Shown here one piece after another: positions 24,899-36,800 of a stretch of 64,000 nucleotides of DNA. Made by a program: the position numbers and the translations under genes. The stretch lies in assembly GCA_036925085.1 (NCBI GenBank), contig JAUPFP010000080.1, positions 558,001 through 622,000 on the forward strand, in the 5' to 3' direction. The notes beneath the pieces are model-generated. The model saw only the letters and a list, made by a program, of their open reading frames with translations, did not search any database and was not told the DNA's origin. Source of the stretch: Brachycybe producta. Taxonomy: Eukaryota > Arthropoda > Diplopoda > Playtdesmida > Andrognathidae. The first letter of the stretch is position 1. Each line of letters opens with the position of its first letter.

Positions 24899-25567
24899 GG
24901 GTCAGGATAAAAAGATGAACGAAAGAACGGGATGAACATTGGGGTAACTCTAAAACCCGACACAGAATGCATATAGAATAAGATGAACACTTTATCATGG
25001 ATGAACACACACTTTAAACTGATAACAGAGAAATAAAAGGATGAACATGGTTTTAGTTTAGGTTAGGTTAGGTAACTGAACCTAACCGAACCGAACCGAA
25101 CAAAACCTAAACTAATACCATGTTCATCCCCTCTAAAACCATGTTCATCCCCCCTTAAACCCATGTTCATCCCCCTTAAAACCATGTTCATCCCCCTTAA
25201 ACCCAGGTTCATCCCCCTTAAAACCATGTTCATCCCCCTTAAAATCATGTTCATCTCCCTTAAACCCAGGTTCATCCCCCTGAAACCATGTTCATCCCCC
25301 TTAAAATCATGTTCATCTCCCTTAAACCCATGTTCATCCCCCTTAAAACCATGTTCATCCCCCTTAAACCCATTTTCATCCCCCTTAAACCCATGTTCAT
25401 CCCTTTAAAGTATGTTCATCCTTTTATTTCTCTCTGTTCATCCCTTTAAAATGTGTGTTCATTAATTAAAATATAGTGTTCATCTAATTCTATATGCATT
25501 CTGTGTCGGGTTTTAGAGTTACGCCAATGTTCATCCCGTTCATTCGTTCATCTTTTTATCCTGACCC
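24899..25567. repeat. 669-bp foldback with internal minisatellite, 9-bp duplication (family K)
   Basis: The ends GGGTCAGGATAAAAAGATGA and TCATCTTTTTATCCTGACCC are inverted repeats, and arms of about 150 bp extend inward (AGAATGCATATAGAAT / ATTCTATATGCATTCT). CTAAGTTAG flanks both ends exactly (24890-24898, 25568-25576). The centre, 25120-25420, is a tandem array of about 21-bp units built on ATGTTCATCCCCCTTAAA. Long frames read from the array on both strands are repeats, not genes. Confidence 0.92.
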
Positions 25568-26356
25568 CTAAGTTAGTAGCTAGTAGAAATTAGTATCCCC
25601 CTGACATTTTCAGGTTTCCAAGCGTCATCCCTGTTTTTTTCCCCAGTTTTTTTAATTTTTTTTAAGCTTTTTAAGACTTATGGTCCCAGATGATCACTCT
25701 CCTGAGCCCTTTTTAGAGCACTTAATTTTTTTTTTGCGATTTTTAACCGTTTTTTGAATTGGAATTTGAAAAAATAAATATCCCTGACGTTTTCAGATAT
25801 TCCAGGTTTTCCAGGTTGAGTGGCAACCCCCGTGTATATTTATATATCTTGCCTCAACCATAGCCTTAACATTGTTCATCCCCTAACCCCCTTGACCTCC
25901 CCTCAAAACAAAACACCAAAAATAGAAATTGGTCCTAAATCCCCTTCAAGGTAAATGGAATTTTTTTTTTCTCCAAAAATAAAGTGATTTGAAAAGAAAG
26001 GGGGGGGGGGCGATGACTGAGGGTCAATTCAAAGGCAAATAAAGAGCCATTGTTAATTAGGGACCTTTTAATATTTTTGAAAAACAAACCAATTAAAAAA
26101 AGCCTCTGAAATTATTTAATATTAAATATTTATAGATTCATTTTTGGTTCAATAGGATATAATATATCTTTCAAGGCAAACAACTTCCAATAATCCATAA
26201 AATAAAACTAGTTTAATACACACAGAAACACATTAAGATCAATAGGAAGGACAAAAAAAAAAAAGGTAAACATAATAAGATCAAAAAGACCACAAATAAT
26301 TGTCATATCAAATGGAAAAATGAAGCCAAGTATAAATTAAAGATGGCCGCCATCTT

Positions 26357-26524
26357 ATAATTAGAAGCAGTTAAGCGCAGCCAGATAGGTTCGTTCTGAT
26401 TGGTTATTTAGGTTTTGTTACGTGTTTGATTCTGTTTATGGGTTTCTTATTGGTCTGATGCTCACAAAAGGGCGGAGCTAACAGAATTTTTCTGGCTGCG
26501 CCCAACTGAATGTCTATAATTCCA
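26357..26524. repeat. MITE with AAGCGCAGCCAGA ends (family M)
   Basis: The left end TTAGAAGCAGTTAAGCGCAG and the right end CTGGCTGCGCCCAACTGAAT are imperfect inverted repeats. The interior has TTGGTTATT and AGGGCGGAGCTAACAG phrases recalling family A. Confidence 0.65.
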
Positions 26525-26650
26525 CACTTTATAATCGATTTTTTTTTTAAAAAATGTTTAAAGTCGAAATCAAAATGAAATACATGACTGAAACAAAGGA
26601 ATTCTAACGTATTTTATAAGAAATATTCATTTAAAGTGTTTTTCACTTAC

Positions 26651-26729
26651 CTTTTAATTCGATATCGAGGGTTCTAATTGATGAAGCTTTTCCTTCGTTC
26701 GAAGAACCGCCGCTTTCTTCGTCGTCCAT
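26651..26729 (-). CDS. First coding exon of an unrecognised gene (gene X)
   Basis: ATG at 26729 opens a 26-codon frame rich in acidic residues, Ser and Gly (MDDEESGGSSNEGKASS, then IRTLDIELK). It ends in a strong donor, AAAG|GTAAGTG, phase 1. GC content and codon use stand out from the surrounding AT-rich DNA. The next recognisable exon in the same phase and strand is at 6142-6020, implying introns of many kilobases. The acidic start gives no functional clue and I recognise no family. Upstream DNA toward 28 kb is shared with the divergent SYCE2-like gene. Confidence 0.6.
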
Positions 26730-27091
26730 CTTGGATTTGTTAAACAGCGTCTGCTCAACGACATGATAAAAATTATATCGATGTTCAACAGAGGGCGCTA
26801 ACAGTCATAAAAAGAAAGTATTTTCTTTTAGCACGCCATCTATTGCTATATAAGAGAAACAAAATAAGCAGACGACATAAAAGTTTTAGAAAATCGGCTT
26901 TATATTTTTTTCTTCTAATTTCTTCTAATCTGGTTTTTAATCGTTTTTCGGTTTTTTTTCTCACCATAAAAACCGATCCACATCAAGCTGACAAAAATGC
27001 AACATGAGTTCGAGACAAAAACACAACAAAAACCGCCAGAAAAAAGCCGATTTTTTTTAAAAACAAAACAAAATTGAAACAACTGTCAGCA

Positions 27092-27298
27092 ACAGGCAGT
27101 TAGAAATCGGTCAGAACTTCAGTTGGCTCCGCCCTTTTTATGACGACCGGCAACTTCTAATTGGCTGGTTATGTAGTCTGACGTCACATGCTCCGAACCT
27201 TTTCAACGTCGAACCACACAACAAACCAATTAGAAGTTGCCGGTCGTCATAACAAGGGCGGAGCCAACTGAAGTTCTGACCGATTTCTAACTGCCTGT
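27092..27298. repeat. MITE family A copy 7
   Basis: This is close to the family consensus: ACAGGCAGTTAGAAATCGG to CCGATTTCTAACTGCCTGT, with inner GGCTCCGCCC blocks and a central TGACGTCA. TGTCAGCA lies on both sides as a likely duplication. Confidence 0.92.
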
Positions 27299-27405
27299 CT
27301 TGTCAGCATTAGGCCTATCCTCAAGACAAAACCAAAACAAATTTGCGCTTTTGTTTGTGTTTTTATAGCTTTCCTACAATATAAACTACACACAACTGTT
27401 CTGTT

Positions 27406-27687
27406 CAGGGCCGTCTTAGGGCATGTCGGGGCCCTTGGGCACACAAGAATTGGGGGCCCCGTTGGATAGTAAAAATTAGAAAAAATTTAAAAATCTGATC
27501 TGGTGTCCTATTAACATTTCAATTTAGAAATGTTGACGGTAATTCTTAGTAGGTATCTACCTAAACATAGAAAAAAATTTGAGCTCCTTTTTTTCGTGTA
27601 AGCGAATATATCGGACTTTCGGGGCCTCCGTGAGGTCGGGGGCCCTGGACACGGGCCCCGTGTGCCCTTATAGTAAAGACGGTACTG
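27406..27687. repeat. hAT-like MITE, 8-bp duplication
   Basis: It begins CAGGGCCGTCTTAGGG and ends in AAAGACGGTACTG, imperfect inverted repeats, with GGGGCCC-rich subterminal blocks on both sides. GTTCTGTT occurs directly at each flank (27398-27405 and 27688-27695), the 8-bp duplication typical of hAT elements. Confidence 0.85.
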
Positions 27688-28019
27688 GTTCTGTTGTTGT
27701 TTTAATACTAACTGTCCACACTGCACAGACAAAGAGTTGACAAAATGTTGCGTAATACCACGAGACAAAACACCAAACCTTTTGATGTTTACCGACTTGC
27801 AAGCCGAAAACATAAAATAGTTTGTGAAATTGCCGACAAAAACAAAACACAAAAAGTCACAGAAATGTTTTAGAATTGTCGCCAATTTATCTTGAAACAC
27901 CTAGTTTCTGTTTTGTTTTTATTTTGTCAACGTGATGTGGATCGGGCATTTTTTGTTATTTCACGTATTTCATTATATTTTTATTTGATTTTGTTTCTAG
28001 AAAGAAAAAGAGATTTTTG

Positions 28020-29188
28020 ATGATGAATATGGATAAAAACGTTTCAAAGAACGACTGTGGAAAAACAAAGATGAACCGAGAAGAGATCGGTTGTGCTGCC
28101 GAGAAAATCATTTCCGAAATAAATGAAAAACGAAAAGTCACAGACAGTTTGATGATGGCTAAAATACGAGAAAAACTAAACAACCAGGTTGTTTAAAAAT
28201 GTCTTTAATTCTAAGGCCGGTTTCAAAAGGACCCATTTTTTGTTTTGTTTGTTTCGCGCCACATAAAAGCAGACTATCGATTACGTCATAAGGCGGGGAC
28301 GGACAATTGGGCATTTTCCAGATGGGCCGCTTATAGTTTGACAAACAAAATGTTAATAAGAAATATGTGAAATAAAAACTTTTTTTTTTTTACTGTTTTG
28401 GCAAATGTCGATAACAAAATGTTTTTGACACAAAAAAAAGTTGGTAGCATAGCGATGGCAGGAAACTGATCCAAGAGTAGAATGTTATTAACAGTGTTGA
28501 CAACTTGACAACAGAAATAACTTGCTAGTAAAATCCTTTGACTTCAGAGCGAGCGGTTGCAAAATTTCTGCTATTAACAAAGTTAGCAACATTATTATCG
28601 ACAAGTTAATGGAAAACCATAAATGCTGAAAGCAGATGTTATAGCAAAATGTTATTAACATTTCTAGAGACTTAAAAATGTTACTAGGCTCGATGGCTCG
28701 TAGCAAACCTTTATCGAAAAATGTTAATAACAAAAGTTAATAATATTTTATTTAATATTTGTTAAAAACATTGCTAATAACACGTGTTTTCAGCAGTTTC
28801 TCCGTATAATTCCACCTTTCATATGGTATCATAAGGGGTTAGAAGAACCCGTCATTATGCGTTTTGTGCAAACTTCTAGGTCGTTACTTACGAGTTGCGA
28901 TACTCTTTGAATGGTTCTGTTATTATTGGTGTCACAACTGTGTCCAAATTCTTACCAAGAGAAATTGTGTTTTTCTTCTAAAAAAAAAAAAAGGTGGAGC
29001 ACATAATGAAAGACATCGAAGATAAGTTGTACAAAACTTACGAGACGAACAGTGCCGAGACTCAACTTAAGGTTGATTCGCTTTGGGGAGTTCTACACAA
29101 CATCGAACAACTCGAGTGCGAGATAAGCGACTTCAAAATGGCTCTCGAGGGTTTTTGCAGAGATGTCGTTCAGCCATCGAACATTTAA
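28020..29188 (+). CDS. SYCE2-like synaptonemal complex central element protein
   Basis: There are two coding exons, 28020-28187 and 28994-29188, joined in phase 0. The product is about 120 residues, almost all predicted helix/coiled coil. The pattern matches vertebrate SYCE2: an A..II..IN..R....LM...R..L block, then a K.LE..IY..Y-like block (seen as DIEDKLYKTYE), then a helix ending C.D(V/L). SYCE2 builds fibres with TEX12 in the central element that holds homologous chromosomes together in meiosis. Identification is from remembered family pattern, not a search. The donor (CAG|GTTGTT) is weak but the acceptor and the resumed frame are clear. An AG acceptor at 27999-28000 keeps the frame open upstream, so an earlier exon may add N-terminal residues. 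Confidence 0.65.
28188..28993 (+). other. Intron of the SYCE2-like gene
   Basis: The 806-bp intron contains imperfect inverted phrases: GTCGATAACAAAATG near 28407 against AATGTTAATAAC near 28720, with several ATGTTATTAAC words between. This suggests a degraded MITE. The acceptor follows a poly(A) stretch rather than a pyrimidine tract. Confidence 0.5.
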
Positions 29189-29223
29189 CGAAAATAGTTC
29201 ATTTGTTTTATTGTTTCAACCAA

Positions 29224-29229
29224 AATAAA
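29224..29229 (+). terminator. Polyadenylation signal of the SYCE2-like gene
   Basis: AATAAA lies 36 bases after the TAA stop. Another is present about 60 bases further on. Confidence 0.6.
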
Positions 29230-29968
29230 AAGAAGAAATACTTTGTTGTGTTAATTTAATGTTGTTTTTGTTTTTTGCCAAAGAATAAAATAAAAAACCC
29301 GTTTTTTTTGTTGTTTTATGCAATTCTTTTAAATTTCATGATAATTAAATATTTAGTCAAATAAAATCTATTATATTATATTATTTATAACTATATATCA
29401 AATATTTTTTCTATATTAAACAAGTCGTAAAATTATTATTCGTAAATTTTAAAGAGTTATTTGTTTACAATAAAGAAAATAGATATGTTTTTTTTCATAA
29501 ATACAATTATTTTCTTAATAAATTTCAAACTATAATTACTGATTAGTAATTAAACACATTTATACCTAACCAATAAATCCCCCCTAATAATAAAAAAGAT
29601 TACGCTTTGATGTTTGAAAAACTAATAAAAGTCTAGAGATTGTGATATTTTTTTTTAAAAAAAAATATATGACAAACCTCAGAAATTCAGAAAAAAAAAA
29701 AATGAAATTCTGAAAATTAAATGTTTTTGTTTTTTTAAAAAAATCCCTGTAAACCTAACGAGAAAAACGCCTCTAAAGAAAGAAAATAAGAATTATGTAT
29801 GGGTTTGACAGCGTTTTCAACTTGTTCCGAATGTCCGTTGCAGTTACTAATTGTTCGTAGCCAGATGGCAATTATCAAATCTGAAAATTATTTGACGTAA
29901 TGAAAAATAACGTTATTATTAGATCACTTTAAAATGTAAACGCTCCTCGAACTCTGGTCTTTCAGACA
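29230..29968. other. Convergent intergenic DNA, no gene recognised
   Basis: This very AT-rich sequence lies between the 3' ends of the SYCE2-like and HMG-CoA synthase genes. Confidence 0.5.
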
Positions 29969-30567
29969 TAATACAGTGAAAAGTATTTAAAACGAAAACG
30001 GTTAACACAAAATATACTTTTTTTTTTTGGTTCGGTCCTTTATGATTCATGGTTTTTCTATATATTTAAATTCGTTTAAGACGAAACGGATAACTCGAAA
30101 ATATCGCACAAATTCTTTTCGATCTTAAAATTAAAAATTTACTTAAAATCCTTTTCATAACATTAAGTAAAGTTATGGCCTCGGGTTTCCAAATTTGCTT
30201 TGTGATAGCGTCTTCGTAAAACTCTTTTTACATACGTGAAAAAAGAAACAATTAAATCAGTGACCGGGTTTCTCAAATCTAATTCTTTTCTGTACAATAA
30301 ACTTGAAGTGAACCAATATGCAATCAAGAAATTAATGATTTTCATAAAAAAATACGCGGAATCAAAATGCAAGATTTAAAGAATAAAAAAGTGTTTGCAT
30401 TATTTATGTTTTGTGGCTTTCTTGTCGTTTCCTCCCATTATCACAATTGTGTAGTACCACAAATACATTATAAAGTACAAGTTGGTACTTTTTTTTAACA
30501 CGAAATTTGATTAGCACAAACATATTCTGGTTTCTTTCACTTCGCGTTAAACGGTTTCCACTGTATT
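29969..30567. repeat. Family S element with Tc1/mariner-like ends
   Basis: TACAGTGAAAA at the left and GGTTTCCACTGTA at the right are inverted ends of the CAGTGGAAACCG type flanked by TA. Phrases AACGGTTAACAC and GGTTCGGTCC match the intronic repeats at 54425-55105 and 59994-60116. Confidence 0.5.
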
Positions 30568-30574
30568 AAAAAAA

Positions 30575-30874
30575 AAACTTAACAGTGTTTTCAGAAACTA
30601 GAACATTAGATAAATCACCTAAGATTATTTTCATGTTGACATCTTTTAAAATAAACTTTTTATGGCAGTTTGAAAATGACCCAATTAAAGTTTTTCGACG
30701 CCTGCAGACGATTTTTTTTAAATCTCGTCCGTAAAAAGTTTATTTTTAACGATACATGGACATGAAACCACAATAATTATGTATTTATTCTTTCAGTTTT
30801 TTAAAAAAGAAAAACACTTTTCAAAGTTTTCTTTATGTTGCTTTTAAAATGCAAAATAACCAGAGTTCGATTAC
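30575..30874. repeat. Family D copy at the 3' end of HMG-CoA synthase
   Basis: The left arm (AGAAACTAGAACATTAG...TTTTCATGTTGACATCTTTTA) and the right end (TTGCTTTTAAAATGCAAAAT then AACCAGAGTTCGA) match other D copies. The right end overlaps the last annotated codons of the HMG-CoA synthase frame. Confidence 0.75.
30784..30789 (-). terminator. Polyadenylation signal, HMG-CoA synthase
   Basis: AATAAA on the minus strand lies 11 bases after the TAA at 30803-30801. It sits inside a family D repeat. Confidence 0.5.
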
Positions 30875-33800
30875 CAGCTTTTTCATAAATCATAATCATC
30901 AAAAAACCAACCTGAGTGTTGTTTTTGAGACTGTAAGGAATCGTATCGCCGTTATTGTGCGATACGGGTTTGCGTTCGTACTTTCGACGATGTTTATCGT
31001 CCACTTCCGTTACGTAAAAAGTGCCAGGAAATAAATTATCTATGTCGCCTTGTGGAACATGAGGAGCTAAAGAAAAAAGAAGTAGAACTCCAATAATAAG
31101 TAGAATTTCTGTATGAAAAAAAATGTATATCATTCAGCTTCAAAGCGCTTTGGCTTGAATAATAGCTTTGCATGTATGAGGTACTTTTTAAAATTAAAAA
31201 AAAAAATAATAATCCAAATATTAAACTCATTTCTGAGTGTAAACGCAGGCAATTTTTATTATGATGTATTTAAAAATAAACTGTTCTATCGGATTTTTGA
31301 AAAGCTGTCACTATACATTATATCCATGATTTTTTGAGGTTTTGTTTGGATGCTACATACATAGAATAAGCTTCTCGAATTGTTTTAGAAACTGATGACA
31401 ACTATTTTATTCCAATATGTTACCTTTAGAGTGAGCCGATTCTCTTAGTTTCATAGCAGCCTCCAGTTCAGTTGGTGGTACTTTTTTCCTCGAATCTAAC
31501 CTTAGCTTGACAGCAATCAAGTTATTAGACAGTTTATCTAAAGCAGATCCTGGAGTATAGTCGTCCGAGATTTTTATAGAATACATAGATGATGCCAATC
31601 CAGATCCGTACGAAAAAAGGCCAACCCTTTTGCCAGCTAAATCTTTTGAGGATTTACTAGAAAATTTAAAAAAAAAATATAAAAATTCTGACATTGATGG
31701 AGAGCATTTAACGTAAAAGCTTACCTAACAAGAAATGATATGAGGCAGCCATAAACAGATGGTGTGTACATGTTTCCGACCATCGTGGAAAGAAGAAGTG
31801 ATGGCTTAGTCTTTTGTTCAAATGTTTTTTTACTGTAATCCAGAAATGTTTTCTCGACATCCCTGTCGAAATACGTATCTTCTAATTTCAAATCCCTTTT
31901 GGAGAAAATTTTACAATAAATTACATTTTGCACGAAAATATGACAAAAACCTATGAAAAATTAAAAATTAAGGTGGGTCAAAAAATAAAATCTCCAAGAA
32001 ATTAAAAAATTTATAAAATTCACATAAAAACGTTTTTCAATGCAAATTTCAAAGTTTATTAGAAACTCTTAATAGTCGGTAATGCTAAAAGTATTTTTCA
32101 TTGAGCTGTATGAATAAAAAAAGAGCAATTGCTGCTGAGCATGAGCAAATGCTAAACATTATCATTGCTCCTATGCAAACGGTTGCAGCATGAGTATTTC
32201 CTCATGCTTATACCTTTTGCTTATAATGAAGGAGTAAATGCTCTGATCGTTTCTCATCAAAGAAAGATACAAGATATTAATGTCACATGTACTTTGTACA
32301 GTCCTACTGAACATTCTCATAAAATACTGTATGCTCGTTTTCACTCAGTACTGTTACAAATAAAACACCCAAAAAAAAAAGATCTTTTCACCACCAATCC
32401 CTATTAGAGCCAAATCCTGGCCATACTCAACCTATGTGACCATTGGGCTCAGTCGAAAGTATTACCTTTTGTTCTGTGCTCATGCTCTGGAGCAAATGCT
32501 CATTCATTATTCATATGGCCCTTTATAATAAAAATACTATTAGAATCATTATGTATTGGTTTTGTTTTTAATGTTACTTCTAGAGAGAAAAAAATGATTT
32601 AGGGTCACATTCAAAAAGAAAGCTTGGCACCTGAACTTTTAAGTTGCACCCTTTGAGCAAGGTCCTAACAAAGATAAACCCTATTCAAGAACTAATATTT
32701 TTGAAAATATTTTCCATAGGGTAATTCAAGTGTCAAGTTTCCTTCTTGAATTTGTGATTTTCATAAACTTTCTATGCTCTAAAACCATGTTAAATGTACT
32801 TAACCATCATACCTAAAAGCTTCAAGGCCGGAATGTTTGCCAGAAAAATCCGGGTTTGGATCAAGAAGAAAATCATTAAAAGCTAAACGAGCAAACGACT
32901 TCTGTACAAGTTTACAAAATGGAGAATGGAAAACAAAAGCATCCAAAGTGTCCAACGTAAAACGGCTTTTGGATCCATCTGAAAATTTGAAGAAAAAATA
33001 ATAATTTCCATTTAATTCCATATATTAAAAAACTCCCTCCTCTCCCCCCCCTTTTTTCTAAAATAAATTTCTTTAAAAATTGATCACACGTTGCACTCTT
33101 TGTGCCCAACTTTTGAAATAATGAACAATAACAAATCATTGTTCATTCAAAACAGTTAAAGATTTAGATGATCAAATGGAGACACTTTAGGTTCCAAAGG
33201 ACATCAAATGCAATAATATGAATAGAATTATACTTTGTAAAAATTGTTTCATTTAAAATGAATAGTAGACTGTACACCAAACATTTCTCTAAAATATATA
33301 AATAAAGCATTCACGAAATGGAAATCGGATATCTAAGTTTAACTAAACCACCGAAAATTCAATGTGAGGTTTATAAGACACTTCTGACATTTTAAGTTTC
33401 TCGTTCCGGAGTCTACCAAAACATTATACATAACGATTCTTTTTAATGAAAAAAAAAATCATAATTGAATTGGCTAAATTAAATTATTTTAGGGGATTAA
33501 TTTATACAAAGCAGTCTATTATAATTGGGATAATCTACTTATTCAATCTGTAGAAATTGTCTAAATTACTGTATATACAGCATGACCCATAACCAACATC
33601 TAAATTAATTTCCAAAGTTTAAAAGTGGCGCAGCTAAATCGTTTAAAGAATATGACTTATAATTTATGAAAATAAATTATGCGCAAAGCCAGTGCTAAAC
33701 TCATGAACTTTTGATATTAAGTTTCATGCAAAAGTTGGTGAGTTTAGCACTTGCTTTGACCTTAAAACTACAGTTAATTTTTAGAACATATCAAAATGTC

Positions 33801-36800
33801 ATCATCATTTCCTGTACCTTATCCCGCAAGCAGCAGGGCAGCAGCATTACATATCAAAATGTAAATGAACAAAAGTAAATTCATAAAAGTTATTCATTTT
33901 TAAAAGCCAAGGTTTAAATTGCAAATTTTAAAGAATTAAATACTATATTAAAGGAATAGACTTCTTTTTAAAGAAACAATCAGCTTTTAAAAAATTATCT
34001 TCCATTTTATAAAAATACTTTTTAATATGTTGTTAATAACTACCTAAAGTTTCGAATGTGCAGTTTTTATTGCATTTAAATTAATCAATTTAAACCAATG
34101 TATATGCATATTTAACTGCTTTTTGAGTTAAAAGGTACCACTGCCACAGGCCCACTAAGTTGCCCTCTCGACACGGTGTCATAACCTATTCACCACAGTG
34201 GTTCTGAGACATACTGTATATACATGTATTTTTTGTAGAAAAATACGTATCCTACGTAAGCCCCCTCCGTTCCATCTATAAAGATTAGTTACAAATTAAT
34301 TACTAATTGAGGGTTGTATTACTTATCAAAAGTGATTTTCATAAGAAATTCAAAGTTTGTTTCGTAAAGGAATGCCATAAAAGTAGTTTCATAACTTTCA
34401 AAATAAATAGTTAATGGCAAATTCAAAAAGAACAAATTTCACAATTTTATCACTGAAGAGAGGAAAAAATTTAAAACTAATCAGTAAGCTAAGCAGGGCC
34501 ATGACTATAGTGGGTTTACTGGTCCTACAGATCACAAACTTCGTTCAAGTGGGCCCAAACGACAACATAAAATCATAACGTATAAAAATTTTCATAAAAA
34601 AATTATAAAAGTGCTTTTACAACTAATTTTAAAAAAAATTGTAATATATGAACATATTGTCATATTTAAAATTAATTTTCTAAACCATTTTTGTATGACA
34701 TCATTTTTAAATGTTACATATTTCAATCAGAAATTTGTTAATCGTTTGTGAGGTTATGTCAGTGATTCCTAAAGGGTGTGCCACGACACACTATAGTGTG
34801 CGATGAGTTATGCAAAAAGTACCTGCAAAATTTTGGATGTCACACACTCATTGTGTTTGTATAATTTAATATTTTAAATAAAATTTTCATTTTATTAGCA
34901 AAACCAATATAAAAAAAAACGTCATAAACCGGGGTAACTGAGGCATGTGCAGTGTGCAGTGAGATTTGCTAGGCATACCACCATTCCTTCAGGAATGAAA
35001 TACTGTGAAATGAGCAAAAAAAAAAGTTTGGGAACCACAGTGTTGCACATGTTTAATTATGAAGACAGTCAAAAAAGGAGACGAACTGGCTCTACAAAAT
35101 ATTTTGGACCAGAGCTTTGCATACTCTTATTACGCCCCTGAAGCCACGACTCATACCGTATTTAAACTTTTGATAAAACTTTTTTTTAAAAAAACTGCTA
35201 TTTGGTGCCCATATTCTTAAAAACGACTAAGCTTAACCTTTGTTTTGTCTTGCGGAGAATGTTTGTTAAAACTTTGAATTTTTTAAAAAAAAAATCACTT
35301 CTGATGCGTAAGAAAAATTCTAGCCTTAAATTTAAAGTAATAGTTTATTAATAGACCTACTAAATATACGGCTCGTAAATAACTGCTAATAAAAAAACTT
35401 GATTACACGTAAAATGGACAACTTGAAAATTAAATAAAAGTACGAGGTCATACAAATGAGGGGGGTTAGAAATAAACAATATTAAAAAATCAATTGAAAT
35501 TATTAATATTAATTAAATAGAATCCCAGTGGCAATACCTATAAAGCGTTGCATAATAACTTTTTAAAATATGTCATTAAATGGCAAATAAAATAAAATAT
35601 GTCGTAAAAACGAATCTAACAGAGAAATCAGATATTTGGCCTACAGCTAGTCTTGGTGGGGCTAATTGAGCGCAAATTGAAAATGTGCCAAATTAAACAA
35701 AGGCCAATTCGAACATATGCCAAACTGTACGAGCGTCAATTTCAACAAATGCTAAACTGACTAACCAATCAAAACGTCATATTAAAATTCGCTACATGCA
35801 ACTACCAAATGCGGAGTTGTTATATAAGTGTGCAATAAAGCAAAAGGCTGTACGTTGGAAGCTAAAATGAAACAATTGACGTTTTCAAACATACTCGACT
35901 CCTCAATCTAGAAATTTGAATAAGCGCGCCATTGATTAAATGCCAAATTAAGACACCTACGAAAAATAATCGAATAAAGGTTTGGCGTTTGTTTTGGCGC
36001 TCAATCAGTGCCCTAACAGCCTTGCTCGCTAAGAGAATAGTTCAGTTCGACGTGAAGCGCCAATATGCAAAATGCCTGCAACAAGGTGAAAGGGGTTTAC
36101 ACAGCTAGATTCTCTTTTCCACAGAAACCACATTGATATTCTTATTATTTGTTGTGGGTTGACTTTTATATGCCAGTTATTAAATAATAAATTACTTTTA
36201 AGTTGTAAATTATATATTGCTTTAAAAAAAATAATGGCATCCTTGAAACTGTTGTAATAAAAGTGACATAACTTCACCGAGGGACATCGAATATACATAA
36301 TAACAACTAGAAAAAAAAACCTTGCATTGTAATTGCCTTCACCATGATGTCACCACGTGCTTACCGCGTTCGAGGGCCTCCTGTGCCTTCCTCTGATACG
36401 TCTGATAACATTTGTCCAAAGCCCACAAGTAACACTTGATGGACAACTTCCCGTCAACCGCCGGATACTCCGAAGTGAGATCTGGTTTGTAAAAGTCGTA
36501 AACATGGCTCATGTGGGTCGCTCGAAGTCCTTTATTGAGAAATGAAGAAAAAAAGAGAAAATACGATTAAAATAAAACAATTTTAATGTTAGCATTCAAA
36601 CATGAAAATTTATACCTCTTTCAATGACTAAAGGTGCGTTTGGACCGACTAGCATTGCAACCGAACCAGCGCCGCCGGTACATCGTGCATTACCACTCGC
36701 ATACACGGCAATATCACCCGCTACAACCAAAGCATAACGACCTGCAAAAAAAAAACATTTATTATTGCAAATTTTATTAAAATATATTAGAAATTACATC

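Larger units (their letters stand above)
26967..27957. repeat. Region bounded by a ~30-bp inverted repeat
   Basis: CCGATCCACATCAAGCTGAC at 26973 is the near reverse complement of GTCAACGTGATGTGGATCGG at 27926. The pair brackets a family A element, a hAT-like element and intergenic DNA between two divergent genes. It may be an old element opened up by later insertions. Confidence 0.5.

Noticed and set aside
25060-25110. GGTTAGGTTAGG words resembling arthropod telomere repeat
   Set aside because: There are only two or three units, mirrored by CCTAACC-like words. They belong to the foldback's interior, not a telomeric array.
25063-25408. Repetitive open frames on both strands
   Set aside because: They are translations of the ~21-bp minisatellite in the foldback. 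The unit length divisible by three keeps frames open.
25120-25420. Regularly spaced repeats resembling a CRISPR array
   Set aside because: Units are head to tail with no unique spacers, the host is an animal, and the array is the core of a foldback element.
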